This document shows, piece by piece, positions 26,543-37,880 of a stretch of 64,000 nucleotides of DNA. The notes under the pieces are model-generated. The model ran no database searches. It was not told where the DNA came from and saw only the letters and a program-made list of their open reading frames with translations. Position numbers and translations under genes: made by a program. Source of the stretch: Melittangium boletus DSM 14713 (GTDB lineage Bacteria; Myxococcota; Myxococcia; Myxococcales; Myxococcaceae); NCBI RefSeq assembly GCF_002305855.1, contig NZ_CP022163.1:2666292-2730291 (forward strand). Reading direction: 5' to 3'. The first letter of the stretch is position 1, and the number at the start of each line of letters is the position of its first letter.

Positions 26543-27530
26543 GGGGCACCTCGGGGATGGACTGGAGGAGCGAGCGCACCACGTCCAGAGGGCCCACCTT
26601 CTCCAGCGAGGCCTCGTAGGCGAGCACCAGCCGGTGGTTGAGCACGGCGGGGGCACAGGCCACCACCTCGTCGAAGCCCACGTTGGGCTTGCCCCGCGTC
26701 AGCGCGAGCGCGCGTCCGGAGGCGGCCAGGGCCAGGGCGGCGCGAGGGCTGGCGCCGAAGCGCACGAAGCGGCGCACCGGCTCCGGCGCGCCCGGGCTGT
26801 TCGGATCGCTCGCCTCCACCAGACGGCCGATGAAGTCCGCCACCGGCACGGGCAGGTGCACGCGATCCACCGCCGCGAACAACTCCGCGAGGCGCGCCGC
26901 GTCCGCCACGGGGGGCAACACGGGCGGGCTGCCCCGCACGCGCGTGGTGAGCAGGGCGGTGAGCGTGCTCGCGCCCACGGACGGCACCTGGACCCGGAAG
27001 AGGAAACGGTCGAGCTGCGCCTCGGGCAGGGGGTAGGTGCCCTCCAGCTCGATGGGGTTTTGCGTGGCGAGCACGAAGAAGGGATCCGGCAGCGCCCGCG
27101 TCTGGCCAAGCACCGTCACGCCGCGCTCCTGCATGGCCTCCAGGAGGGCCGCCTGCGTCTTGGGACTGGAGCGGTTGATTTCATCCGCGAGCACCACGTG
27201 GGCGAACAGGGGCCCCTCGCGGAAGGTGAAGTCGCGGCGGCCCTCGCCCTCCAGGACATAGGTGCCGGTGATGTCGCCGGGCAGCAGGTCCGGGGTGAAC
27301 TGGATGCGGCGGAAAGGCAGCCCGAGCAGCCTCGCGAGCGCCTTGCACAGCTCCGTCTTGCCCAGGCCCGGAAGGCCTTCCAGCAGCACATGGCCCCGCG
27401 CGAGCACCGCCACCACGACCTGCTCCACGACCCGCGGCTGGTCGAGCAGCACCTGATTCAACCCCTTCCGCAGCAGGGACACCCGCTCCGCCGCGTCCCG
27501 CGCCTCGGCGGGGCTCAACAGTTCCGACAC
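26535..27530 (-). CDS. MoxR family AAA+ ATPase
   Basis: AAA+ ATPase of 331 residues. Walker A GLPGLGKTE, Walker B LADEINRSSPKTQAALLEAM, sensor 1 ATQNPIELEGTYPLPEAQLDRF and the C-terminal lid helices are all present, as in MoxR chaperones. These ATPases insert cofactors into, or remodel, VWA proteins and work with DUF58 partners. The GTG at 27530 has an AGGAG box; a TTG at 27566 is an alternative that would overlap the upstream gene. Its DUF58 and VWA partners lie at 8.5-13.9 kb on the same strand, beyond the plus-strand block. Confidence 0.93.
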   Translation of the reverse strand: MSELLSPAEARDAAERVSLLRKGLNQVLLDQPRVVEQVVVAVLARGHVLLEGLPGLGKTELCKALARLLGLPFRRIQFTPDLLPGDITGTYVLEGEGRRDFTFREGPLFAHVVLADEINRSSPKTQAALLEAMQERGVTVLGQTRALPDPFFVLATQNPIELEGTYPLPEAQLDRFLFRVQVPSVGASTLTALLTTRVRGSPPVLPPVADAARLAELFAAVDRVHLPVPVADFIGRLVEASDPNSPGAPEPVRRFVRFGASPRAALALAASGRALALTRGKPNVGFDEVVACAPAVLNHRLVLAYEASLEKVGPLDVVRSLLQSIPEVPRA

Positions 27531-27549
27531 GGCCGACTCCTCTTCTTCC

Positions 27550-28839
27550 CTAGGGCTGCTCCCCAAAATACCGCTTCACCAGCTCCCGGTTGCGCGGCAA
27601 CAACGGCCCCGCGGCGTGTCCCGCCTCCGCGTCGCCCTGTGCGCCCGTCCCCCGTCCGCCGCCGCCCGCCCCGCCCTCCCGCCGCTCCGGCTCCGCGGCC
27701 CGCAGGCCCCACAACTCCTGTGCCTCGCCGCCCTGTCCTCGCGGCAGGGGCTTGAAGGCGAGCCGATCCGGGTCCATCTCCGCCTTCTCGCCGAAGACGA
27801 GCGGCTGGCTGTCACCGCCCCGGCCCGCGCCGCCCCGCCCCGCCTGGCGGCTCGTATGACCCTTGGGCCCTTCTCCCCGACCCTCCCCCTCCGCGTTCCC
27901 TGGCCGCCCGGCGCCCTGCCCGAAGCGCTGCTCCAACTGCTGCCGGCGGCGCTCGAGCGTCTCGCGCAGCTGAGCCAGCTCCGCGCTCGAACGCGGAGTC
28001 CCGGCGCCTTCCCCCCCGGAGCCCTCCCGGCCTCCCTCTCCTCGCTCCAGGGCCATCAGCGCGTTCTCGAGCGCCTCGCGTCCCCGGGTGGCGGCCTCGG
28101 TGCCCGCGGCGGCGTCCAGGGATTCCCCCAGCTCCCGCGCGGCCTCGGAAGCGGCGGCCAGCTCGGCGGCGGCCTTCGCGGCCCGGGCCTCGAGGGACTT
28201 CTCCAACCGGTCGGCGGCCTCCCAATCGGCGGCATCGAAACGATCCTCGGCGACCTCCGCGGCCAGCCGGCGCAACTCCTCCTCGATGGGAGCACCGGGG
28301 GACTCCTCGCGGGCGAGGGTCTCGGCCTTGGCCTGGACCGCGGCCACCTTGGCGGCGGCGGCGGCGTTGAAGGAGCGCACCGGAGGGGCGGGCAGGGGCA
28401 GCCACAAGCCCAGCGCGAGGAAGGCGAGCGCCGCGCCCAGGGCACCCGCCGGACGTTTCCAGGGCACCGGGGGAAGCGTCACCGCGCGGGCATATTGGTT
28501 GGCGGAGAGCTCCCACTCGCCCACGGGACGCTCCAGGCGGGTGAGGAGCAGGCCGCCCGCGCCCGCCGAGCGATCCGCCAGCACCGCCGCCTGGGCCAGG
28601 GACACGCGCCGAGCCCGCGCCCGGAAGAACCACCAGGCGCCCGCGGCGAGCCACGGCAGGGGCAGGGCCCAGAGGGCCGAGTCCCGCACGAGCAGTCGCA
28701 ACAGCACGCACCCGGTGGCGGCGGCCCATACCGGAGCGACTCCCGCCTCCGCGAAACGGACGGCGTTGAGGCGGCGCCGCACACGCCGGACGGGCGCGAG
28801 GATGAGGGCCTGCAGACGGCGTTCATCACTGGCGGGCAT
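27550..28839 (-). CDS. Coiled-coil membrane protein (DUF4175-like)
   Basis: Protein of 429 residues. Three hydrophobic segments (about 33-50, 55-72 and 130-150) are followed by a long Ala/Glu/Arg-rich coiled coil (about 155-330) and a Gly/Arg-rich disordered stretch. The conserved-looking end is LPRNRELVKRYFGEQP. The layout resembles DUF4175-type proteins found beside MoxR/DUF58 genes. It is the first gene of the minus-strand run, starting at 28839, and is followed 19 nt later by MoxR. A cytoplasmic scaffold role is inferred. Confidence 0.75.
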   Translation of the reverse strand: MPASDERRLQALILAPVRRVRRRLNAVRFAEAGVAPVWAAATGCVLLRLLVRDSALWALPLPWLAAGAWWFFRARARRVSLAQAAVLADRSAGAGGLLLTRLERPVGEWELSANQYARAVTLPPVPWKRPAGALGAALAFLALGLWLPLPAPPVRSFNAAAAAKVAAVQAKAETLAREESPGAPIEEELRRLAAEVAEDRFDAADWEAADRLEKSLEARAAKAAAELAAASEAARELGESLDAAAGTEAATRGREALENALMALERGEGGREGSGGEGAGTPRSSAELAQLRETLERRRQQLEQRFGQGAGRPGNAEGEGRGEGPKGHTSRQAGRGGAGRGGDSQPLVFGEKAEMDPDRLAFKPLPRGQGGEAQELWGLRAAEPERREGGAGGGGRGTGAQGDAEAGHAAGPLLPRNRELVKRYFGEQP

Positions 28840-29119
28840 GGAGGGACGAGTCTCGAACAGGAGGCCGTCTCATCACAAGCCAGTGACAAGCGTTGCCCCA
28901 CCTCCGCCCCTTCGTTTGACCTTCAAGCGCAAGCCCGAAATGGGACCGGGGGACAAGAAAATCCCACCACCCCGAGCACCGCATGGGGAACTTTTACGTA
29001 TGTCCAGTAGAAGAAGGATTGACGCTGTGGCCGCTCAACCGACACGATGAATGGTTAACGCAGCCCGTCAGAGGGGGGCTGCTCCATCCGCGGTTGTTCT
29101 TTCATAAGGTGAAGAGCGA
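28840..29119. promoter_or_regulatory. Divergent intergenic region, MoxR cluster/SusC
   Basis: 280 bp between divergent starts, with an A/T-richer part at 28990-29120. A TTGACG at 29019 could be a -35 box for susC, but no well-spaced -10 follows. Both operons probably start here. Confidence 0.35.
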
Positions 29120-32095
<2,976 letters not shown>

Positions 32096-32100
32096 GCACC

Positions 32101-33474
32101 ATGAAGATCCGCGACATGAAGAAGATGACGAAGGTGGCGCTGCTCCTGTCCACCGCCATGGGACTCGGTGGGTGTGATCTGACGGTGCCGGACCTCAACC
32201 GGCCGAGCCAGGACTCACTCGAGCGCACGCCCACCCGCTCCGGCGTCATCAGCGCCGCCGTGGGCCTGCTGGTGGGCAACCGCTCGGGCGTCGCCACCCA
32301 GGGTGGCTATGTGTCCATGCTGGGGGTGCTCGGCCGTGAGTCGTACATCATGGACTCGGCGGACCCGCGCTACGTGGGCGAGCTGCTGGCGGGCGCGACG
32401 TTGGACTCCGGCAGCCCGGCGTTCGGCGGAGCCTTCTGGACCGCGCCCTACGCCAACATCCGCAACGCCAACACCCTGCTCCACGCCCTGGAGGTGGTGG
32501 ATGGGGTGAGCGACGAGGAGAAGGAGGCCTTCCGGGGCTTCGCCAAGACGATCCAGGCCCTGGACTACCTGGTGCTCATCAACACCCGGGACATCAATGG
32601 CGTGGTGCTCGACGTGGACCACCCCATCGGCTCGCCCCTGGCGCCCATCATCACGGACCGCGATCAGGTGCACGCCTTCATCGCCGACCTGCTGGATCAG
32701 GCCCGGGCGCACCTCCAGGCCGGGGGCACCACGTTCCCCTTCCCCCTGAGCAGCGGCTTCGAGGACTTCGACCGGCCGGGCGAGAAGATGTCGATCGCGA
32801 ACTTCATCAAGTTCAACCGCGCCATCAAGGCGCGCGTGGATGTGTACCGGCGGAAGTGGGCGGAGGCGCTGGTCGACCTGGAGGGCTCCTTCCTCGACAT
32901 CAACGCCCCGCTCAACCGGGGCGTCTACCACGCGTTCGGCACGGGCTCCGGTGACACGCCCGACGAGCTCAACGATCCCGACATCTACGCCCATCCCTCC
33001 ATCGTCACGGACGCGGAGTACCAGGAAGCGGACCCCACGCTCCGGGATGCCCGCGTGCTGAGCAAGGTGAAGCTGGCCAAGGAGCCCCGCAAGTACCAGG
33101 GCGTCAGCTCCGACTACACCTTCGCCCACTACCCGTCGGCCACCTCGCCCGTGCCCATCATCCGCAACGAGGAGCTCATCCTCCTGCGCGCCGAGGCCTC
33201 GTTCCAGTCCGGGGACACCTCGGAGGCCCGCACGCTCCTCAACTTCATCCGCGTGACGTCGGGCAAGTTGAGCGAGCTGTCGGGCGAGGGCGACATCGAC
33301 TACGTCACCGAGCTGCTCAAGCAGCGCCGCTACTCGCTGCTCTTCGAGGGCGGACACCGGTGGATCGACATGCGCCGCTACGGCCGGCTCGACGAGCTGC
33401 CCATCGACGTGCAGGGCCACAGCGTCCACGAGCGCTTCCCCGTCCCCATCGGTGAGACGGACGCCCGTCAGTAG
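32101..33474 (+). CDS. SusD/RagB-type nutrient-binding lipoprotein
   Basis: Lipoprotein of 457 residues with lipobox LGGC. SusD family features are clear: ANIRNANTLLHALE in the N-terminal TPR region, IRNEELILLRAEASF, and the C-terminal QRRYSLLFEGGHRWIDMRRYG. It should sit on the cell surface as the lid of the SusC barrel and capture ligand. The ligand cannot be read off; no glycoside hydrolase is adjacent, but an M28 aminopeptidase converges downstream, so peptides are possible. It is co-transcribed with the SusC gene. Confidence 0.93.
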   Translation: MKIRDMKKMTKVALLLSTAMGLGGCDLTVPDLNRPSQDSLERTPTRSGVISAAVGLLVGNRSGVATQGGYVSMLGVLGRESYIMDSADPRYVGELLAGATLDSGSPAFGGAFWTAPYANIRNANTLLHALEVVDGVSDEEKEAFRGFAKTIQALDYLVLINTRDINGVVLDVDHPIGSPLAPIITDRDQVHAFIADLLDQARAHLQAGGTTFPFPLSSGFEDFDRPGEKMSIANFIKFNRAIKARVDVYRRKWAEALVDLEGSFLDINAPLNRGVYHAFGTGSGDTPDELNDPDIYAHPSIVTDAEYQEADPTLRDARVLSKVKLAKEPRKYQGVSSDYTFAHYPSATSPVPIIRNEELILLRAEASFQSGDTSEARTLLNFIRVTSGKLSELSGEGDIDYVTELLKQRRYSLLFEGGHRWIDMRRYGRLDELPIDVQGHSVHERFPVPIGETDARQ

Positions 33475-33486
33475 TCCCCGCATGAA

Positions 33487-33535
33487 GAACGCCCCGGAGC
33501 GCTGGCGCCTGAGAGGCCAGTACTCCGGGGCGTTC
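33487..33535. terminator. Bidirectional terminator hairpin
   Basis: A perfect 13-bp inverted repeat (GAACGCCCCGGAG at 33487-33499 and its complement at 33523-33535) encloses a second small stem, CTGGC/GCCAG. It lies between the convergent SusD and aminopeptidase genes and can stop both transcripts. Confidence 0.75.
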
Positions 33536-33540
33536 GTGCG

Positions 33541-35337
33541 TCAGGGCACCGCGGGCGCGCCCACCGCGAAGACCAGGTCGTCGTGGTCGTCGTAGGTCCC
33601 GTTACCGCAGGCGGCCGGGGTGCCGTTGTAGCGGAAGCGCGCGCGAAGGGCCTGCACGCCGCCCGTGGGCAGGGTGTACGTGGTGGACAGGGTGCTCGTG
33701 CCCGCGCTCGCCGGGGTGAGCGTGCCGATGAGCTTCCACTCGGGGCTGTCGGCGTTGGCCGCGGAGTACAGGTCCAGCCGGTCCGTCGTCGTGGAGTAGG
33801 AGAACACGGTCACGTCGATCTTCGCCGTCTTGCCGGCGATGAGGTCCGTGCCATCCGGGGTGCTCACCTTGATGCGGTCGATGGACTCGTCGTTGTGGAA
33901 GATGCCCGAGGTGCCGTCGGGGCACTCGCCCTTGAGGGTGTTGGGCCGGTTCACCTCGGGGCCCAGGTTGGCGCGGCCGTTGAGCAGCGTGCCCGAGTCG
34001 CAGCTCAGGCCCTCCTCGACGCACCGGGGAACCTTGTACGTCGAGTCGAAGAGGGCGGTGTTGTGCTGGCTCGGGCCCGCCTTGGGCGGGGTGTTGCCCT
34101 CGGTGGCGCCCTTGGCCACCTCCGCCATGAAGGCCGCGCCGAGCTTGGCGAACTTGAGCGCGTGATCCGCCGTGCCGCCCATGTACGTGAGCGTGTCCTC
34201 GGGGGTGTGGATCTTCTTGTTGTCCGTGCTGATCGTCGCCTCGAAGGGCATGGCCGCGGGGAAGCCCGCGCTGGTCCACGAGGCATGGTCCGAGCAGCCA
34301 TAGCCACACGCGAACTGCGTGTAGGTGAGCGGCGAGAGGTAGGTGGTGATGAGGTTGATGACGTGGGTGTTGAGCGCGGGGTTGGTGCGATCCGTGGTGA
34401 TGCCGAAGTCGTCGGAGGCGCCCTTGTAGTTCGTCATGTCCAGTTGCAGCACGCCCACCACGTTGGCGCCCTCGTTCTTGTACGAGGTGGCGATGGCGTT
34501 GGAGCCGTACAGGCCCACCTCCTCGGCCGCGTAGGCCATGAACTTCACCGTGCGCGCGGGCTTGTAGCCCTTGGCGATGGCCGCCCGGAAGATCTCCGTG
34601 ACGCAGGCAATGCCCGAGGCGTCATCATCCGCGCCCGGCGCGGCGCCCGTGGTGGGACTGTTCTGGTTGATGGAGTCCAGGTGGCCGCCGATCACCACGA
34701 TTTCATTGGGGTGCGTGGTGCCCTGGATGGTGGCGATGACGGACTGCTGCTTCCAGCCGAAGTGCTTGAAGTACGTCACCGAGATGTCCGGACGGCCCTT
34801 GGCCAGCTCGCCCCACTGGGCCCGTAGCCACACGGCCGCGTCCTGGCCCGACTGCGCGTTGTAGTAGCGGTTGGTGAAGTTGGTGGACAGGCTGTTGATG
34901 GTGTTGCGGATGTCGAGTTCCCGCACCTCGCCGATCAGCGCGTTCACCGACGGGGCGTTGTTGATGAAGTAGGTGGGCGTGGCCATGGGCTGGGGCGCCG
35001 CGTCCGCGTTCGCCGCGGCCACCGCCTCCGCCTCGGAGTCATGGGCGATGAAGCCCGCACAGCGGTTGAGTTCCTCGTGCACCGCGTGTCCCAGTTGCAT
35101 CACCTGGGACTCGCGCAGGCGCATCACCGCCACGCCGCCCTTCTGGTACGTGGGGTCGGGGAGCGTCAGGCCCTGGCCCCGGAAGGCGGAGCGCACGGGC
35201 TTCAGCGCGTCCGTGCCGATGGTGATCCACACCTCGCGCTCCTGGCTCGGGGCGGTGGCCTGGGTCGGGGGCGCCGCGAACACGGATGTGGCACAGGCGA
35301 GCCACGCGACGACCGGACCGAACTTGCTCATTCCCAT
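33541..35337 (-). CDS. Secreted M28 family zinc aminopeptidase
   Basis: Secreted peptidase of 598 residues, similar in layout to Aeromonas/Vibrio leucine aminopeptidases. A signal peptide (FGPVVAWLACATSVFA) precedes a propeptide of about 170 residues. The catalytic domain shows the two-zinc ligands: His in GGHLDSI, Asp in GADDDASG, Glu in AAEEVGLYGS, Asp in LQLDMTNY and His in IHTPEDT. A C-terminal beta domain of about 130 residues follows, similar to PPC-type secretion/binding domains. The start at 35337 has GAGGTG at good spacing; the frame stays open further upstream without a better site. It releases N-terminal amino acids from peptides outside the cell. Confidence 0.93.
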   Translation of the reverse strand: MGMSKFGPVVAWLACATSVFAAPPTQATAPSQEREVWITIGTDALKPVRSAFRGQGLTLPDPTYQKGGVAVMRLRESQVMQLGHAVHEELNRCAGFIAHDSEAEAVAAANADAAPQPMATPTYFINNAPSVNALIGEVRELDIRNTINSLSTNFTNRYYNAQSGQDAAVWLRAQWGELAKGRPDISVTYFKHFGWKQQSVIATIQGTTHPNEIVVIGGHLDSINQNSPTTGAAPGADDDASGIACVTEIFRAAIAKGYKPARTVKFMAYAAEEVGLYGSNAIATSYKNEGANVVGVLQLDMTNYKGASDDFGITTDRTNPALNTHVINLITTYLSPLTYTQFACGYGCSDHASWTSAGFPAAMPFEATISTDNKKIHTPEDTLTYMGGTADHALKFAKLGAAFMAEVAKGATEGNTPPKAGPSQHNTALFDSTYKVPRCVEEGLSCDSGTLLNGRANLGPEVNRPNTLKGECPDGTSGIFHNDESIDRIKVSTPDGTDLIAGKTAKIDVTVFSYSTTTDRLDLYSAANADSPEWKLIGTLTPASAGTSTLSTTYTLPTGGVQALRARFRYNGTPAACGNGTYDDHDDLVFAVGAPAVP

Positions 35338-35449
35338 AAACGTCACCTCGGGTACTGCTCTGACTGGGGGGGAGGCGAACCTATGGCACCTCGGGCCGGC
35401 CAGGGAATGACCTGGGATGTGGCGTCCCGGGCGTGATAGCAAAGCGGCC

Positions 35450-35872
35450 ATGCAGCCAGGTGAGCCGCTCTTCATCCATCCGGGCCTGAGGGTCCAGCCG
35501 TGCGAGTGGGGTTACGGAGTCTTCACGGAGCAGGCCATCCCCGAGGGCACCATCCTCGAGGAATGCCACTACCTCAAGGCGCCCTTCCGCTCCGTGCGCA
35601 ACTCCCCGCTGACCGACTACGTGTTCAACATCGAGTGGGGCCCCCACGAGGAGGACCGGGGCGGCGAGTGGGTGGCGATCGTGATGGGCTTCGGGATGGT
35701 CTACAACCACTCGCAGGAGCCGAACGTGTCGTACTACCGGGGCTTCCAGAAGGGAGCGTCGCCCAAGGACGTGTTCACCTTCTACGCGCTGCGTGACATC
35801 GAGCCGGGCGAGCAGTTGTGCATCAGCTACGGGGAGAACTGGTGGAAGACGCGCGGCCAGGAGATGCCCTGA
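35450..35872 (+). CDS. SET domain protein (putative protein lysine methyltransferase)
   Basis: Compact SET-domain protein of 140 residues. The key motifs are visible: GYGVFTEQAIPEGTILEE at the start, the NHSQEPN substrate/AdoMet loop, FYALRDIEPGEQLCISYGENWW at the end. It would transfer a methyl group from S-adenosylmethionine to a lysine of an unknown protein. Bacterial SET proteins of this small type occur widely but are little studied. The ATG at 35450 fits the domain; there is no strong ribosome site. It is divergent from the aminopeptidase with a 112-bp gap. Confidence 0.85.
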   Translation: MQPGEPLFIHPGLRVQPCEWGYGVFTEQAIPEGTILEECHYLKAPFRSVRNSPLTDYVFNIEWGPHEEDRGGEWVAIVMGFGMVYNHSQEPNVSYYRGFQKGASPKDVFTFYALRDIEPGEQLCISYGENWWKTRGQEMP

Positions 35873-35927
35873 GCCACGGACCGGGCTCGCTTGTTCCACC
35901 CGAGAAGCCCGTGACATAAATCAGCGC

Positions 35928-37616
35928 ATGCGCATGGCTCGTCTCGGACTGTGGAGCGTGGTGGCGGGAGTGGCCGCCTGTGGCGGTGAATCCCCCCCTC
36001 CCGAAGCCACGAAGTACTACGTGAAGGGAAGCGTCACCGGCCTGTCCGGCGAGGTGACCCTCCAGCTCAATGGGCAGGAGCGCCTCACGCGGACGGCGGA
36101 TGGGCCCTTCGCGTTCGAGACCCCCCTGGCGGATCAGACGAGCTACGCGGTGGCCGTGGCCACCCAGCCCCCGGAGCAGGACTGCGCCGTGGAGGGAGGG
36201 ACCGGCCAGGTGGCGGGCGCGGACGGAGGGCCCGTCCAGGTGCGCTGCACCGCGAAGACGTATTCCGTCGGAGGCTCGGTGACGGGCGCGCGGGGCTCGC
36301 TCGCGCTGACGCTCGGTACCGAGACGCTTCCACTCTCCGTGGAGGGCCGCTTCACGTTCGTCACCCGGCTGCCCCGGGGAAGCCCATACGAGGTGGGCCT
36401 GAGCCAGGTGCCCACGGGCCTGCGCTGCACCGTGTCGAAGGGCAGCGGCACCGTGGCGGGCGCCGTGGAGGACATCTCGGTGCGCTGCCATGACTGGTAC
36501 ACGCTCACCGCCCACCAGTCCGCGAGCGGCGTGCTGGGCCAGGGAGACTTCACCAGCCGGACAGCGGATCGGGGAAGCAGCACGGGCGCGGGCACGCTCA
36601 ACAGACCCCTGGGCAATCCCGCGTTCGTGGCGGGCCAGCTCTACGTCGCGGATCAAGGCTCCAACCGGATCCTGGGCTTCGCGGGCGTGCCTGGCACCCT
36701 GGGCGCGGACGCCCAATGGGTCCTCGGGCAGGCGGACTTCTCCGGCTACGACTCCGGCGCGGGCCTCCAGGGACTGGGACAGCCCTCGGGATTGAGCGGA
36801 GACAGCACCCGGCTGGCCGTGGCGGACCAGCGCAACAGCCGCGTCCTCGTCTACGCGCCGCTCCCCTCCACCACCGCCACCGCCCCCACCGTGGTGCTGG
36901 GCCAGCCCGACTTCGACACGACCCCCTTCGGCTGCGCCGCGAACGCGCTCAGCTACCCCCAGGACGTCTTCGTCGGCCACGGCAAGTTGCTCGTGGCGGA
37001 CAGCGCCAACCACCGCGTCCTCGTGTGGAACTCCCCGCCCACCACGAACGGCCAGCCCGCGGACGTGGTGCTCGGCCAGCGCACCTTCGACACCTGCCGC
37101 CGCAATGACGCCAATGGCGATGGCACGCCCGACAGCAAGCCGGGCCCCACCACGCTCTTCAACCCCAGCGGCGTGTGGACGGATGGCCAGCGGCTGGCCG
37201 TGGTCGACAGCTACAACAACCGCGTCCTGATCTGGAACACCTTCCCCACCACGAACGCCCAGCCCGCGGACGTGGTGCTCGGCCAGAAGGACTTCACCTC
37301 GAACGCGGCCGCCCTCTCCGCCACGGGGGTGGACAACCCCGCCACCCTCACCTCCACCGGCGAGCAGCTCTTCGTCACCGACACCCTGAACCACCGCGTC
37401 CTGGTGTGGAACAGCTTCCCCACCGCCTCCGCCACCCCGCCGGATCTCGTCCTCGGACAGGCCGACTTCACCCGGGCCGACCGGTTTGATCCGCCCACGG
37501 GCACGGCCCCCAGCGCGCGGAGCCTCGTCGAGCCGGGTGGCATCACGCTCGCCTGGCCGTATGTCGTCGTCTCGGACTACGGCAACAACCGCGTCCTCCT
37601 GTTCCAGAGTCAGTAG
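35928..37616 (+). CDS. Lipoprotein with six-bladed NHL-type beta-propeller
   Basis: Lipoprotein of 562 residues with lipobox VAAC (about Cys18). Two short Ig-like units (YYVKGSVTG and YSVGGSVTG) come first. A propeller with six repeats follows, each with a (L/V)xVxDxxNxRVLxW core: ADQGSNRILGF, ADQRNSRVLVY, ADSANHRVLVW, VDSYNNRVLIW, TDTLNHRVLVW and SDYGNNRVLLF. The blades are joined by VLGQxDF segments, a distinctive spacer. NHL propellers bind proteins or glycans. The start is at 35928, or possibly 35934. It may be exposed on the cell surface. Confidence 0.8.
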   Translation: MRMARLGLWSVVAGVAACGGESPPPEATKYYVKGSVTGLSGEVTLQLNGQERLTRTADGPFAFETPLADQTSYAVAVATQPPEQDCAVEGGTGQVAGADGGPVQVRCTAKTYSVGGSVTGARGSLALTLGTETLPLSVEGRFTFVTRLPRGSPYEVGLSQVPTGLRCTVSKGSGTVAGAVEDISVRCHDWYTLTAHQSASGVLGQGDFTSRTADRGSSTGAGTLNRPLGNPAFVAGQLYVADQGSNRILGFAGVPGTLGADAQWVLGQADFSGYDSGAGLQGLGQPSGLSGDSTRLAVADQRNSRVLVYAPLPSTTATAPTVVLGQPDFDTTPFGCAANALSYPQDVFVGHGKLLVADSANHRVLVWNSPPTTNGQPADVVLGQRTFDTCRRNDANGDGTPDSKPGPTTLFNPSGVWTDGQRLAVVDSYNNRVLIWNTFPTTNAQPADVVLGQKDFTSNAAALSATGVDNPATLTSTGEQLFVTDTLNHRVLVWNSFPTASATPPDLVLGQADFTRADRFDPPTGTAPSARSLVEPGGITLAWPYVVVSDYGNNRVLLFQSQ

Positions 37617-37685
37617 GACCCCGGGTGTGATCCGGCGCCCGCCCGCCTGCAGGCCGGCCGGACCGCGCTCCACCCCGAGCTCCCT

Positions 37686-37727
37686 ACCTTCCCCGCCATC
37701 TCCCACCACGCGACGTGCGGGGAAGGT
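37686..37727 (+). terminator. Hairpin after NHL lipoprotein gene
   Basis: A perfect 11-bp inverted repeat (ACCTTCCCCGC at 37686-37696 and its complement at 37717-37727) with a 20-nt loop, 70 nt beyond the stop. No T-run follows, so it may be a rho-aided stop or an operator for the kinase operon that starts 150 bp later. The remaining 37617-37880 stretch shows no recognisable promoter. Confidence 0.4.
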
Positions 37728-37880
37728 CACGGACTATCGGCGCGCCGCCGTCCGTGTATGATTACAGCCGGTCGAGACGAAACGAGGGGTGGCACCAAGG
37801 ACCTCACATTCCGCGACAGCGGCTGGCGCCTCCCCTGCAAACCCCGGTTCGTGAATGCTTCGCAGGGGATGTAGCGGGAC

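Noticed and set aside
37790..37812. TGGCAC-like sequence as a sigma-54 promoter of the kinase operon
   Set aside because: The GC pair expected ten bases after GG is missing.
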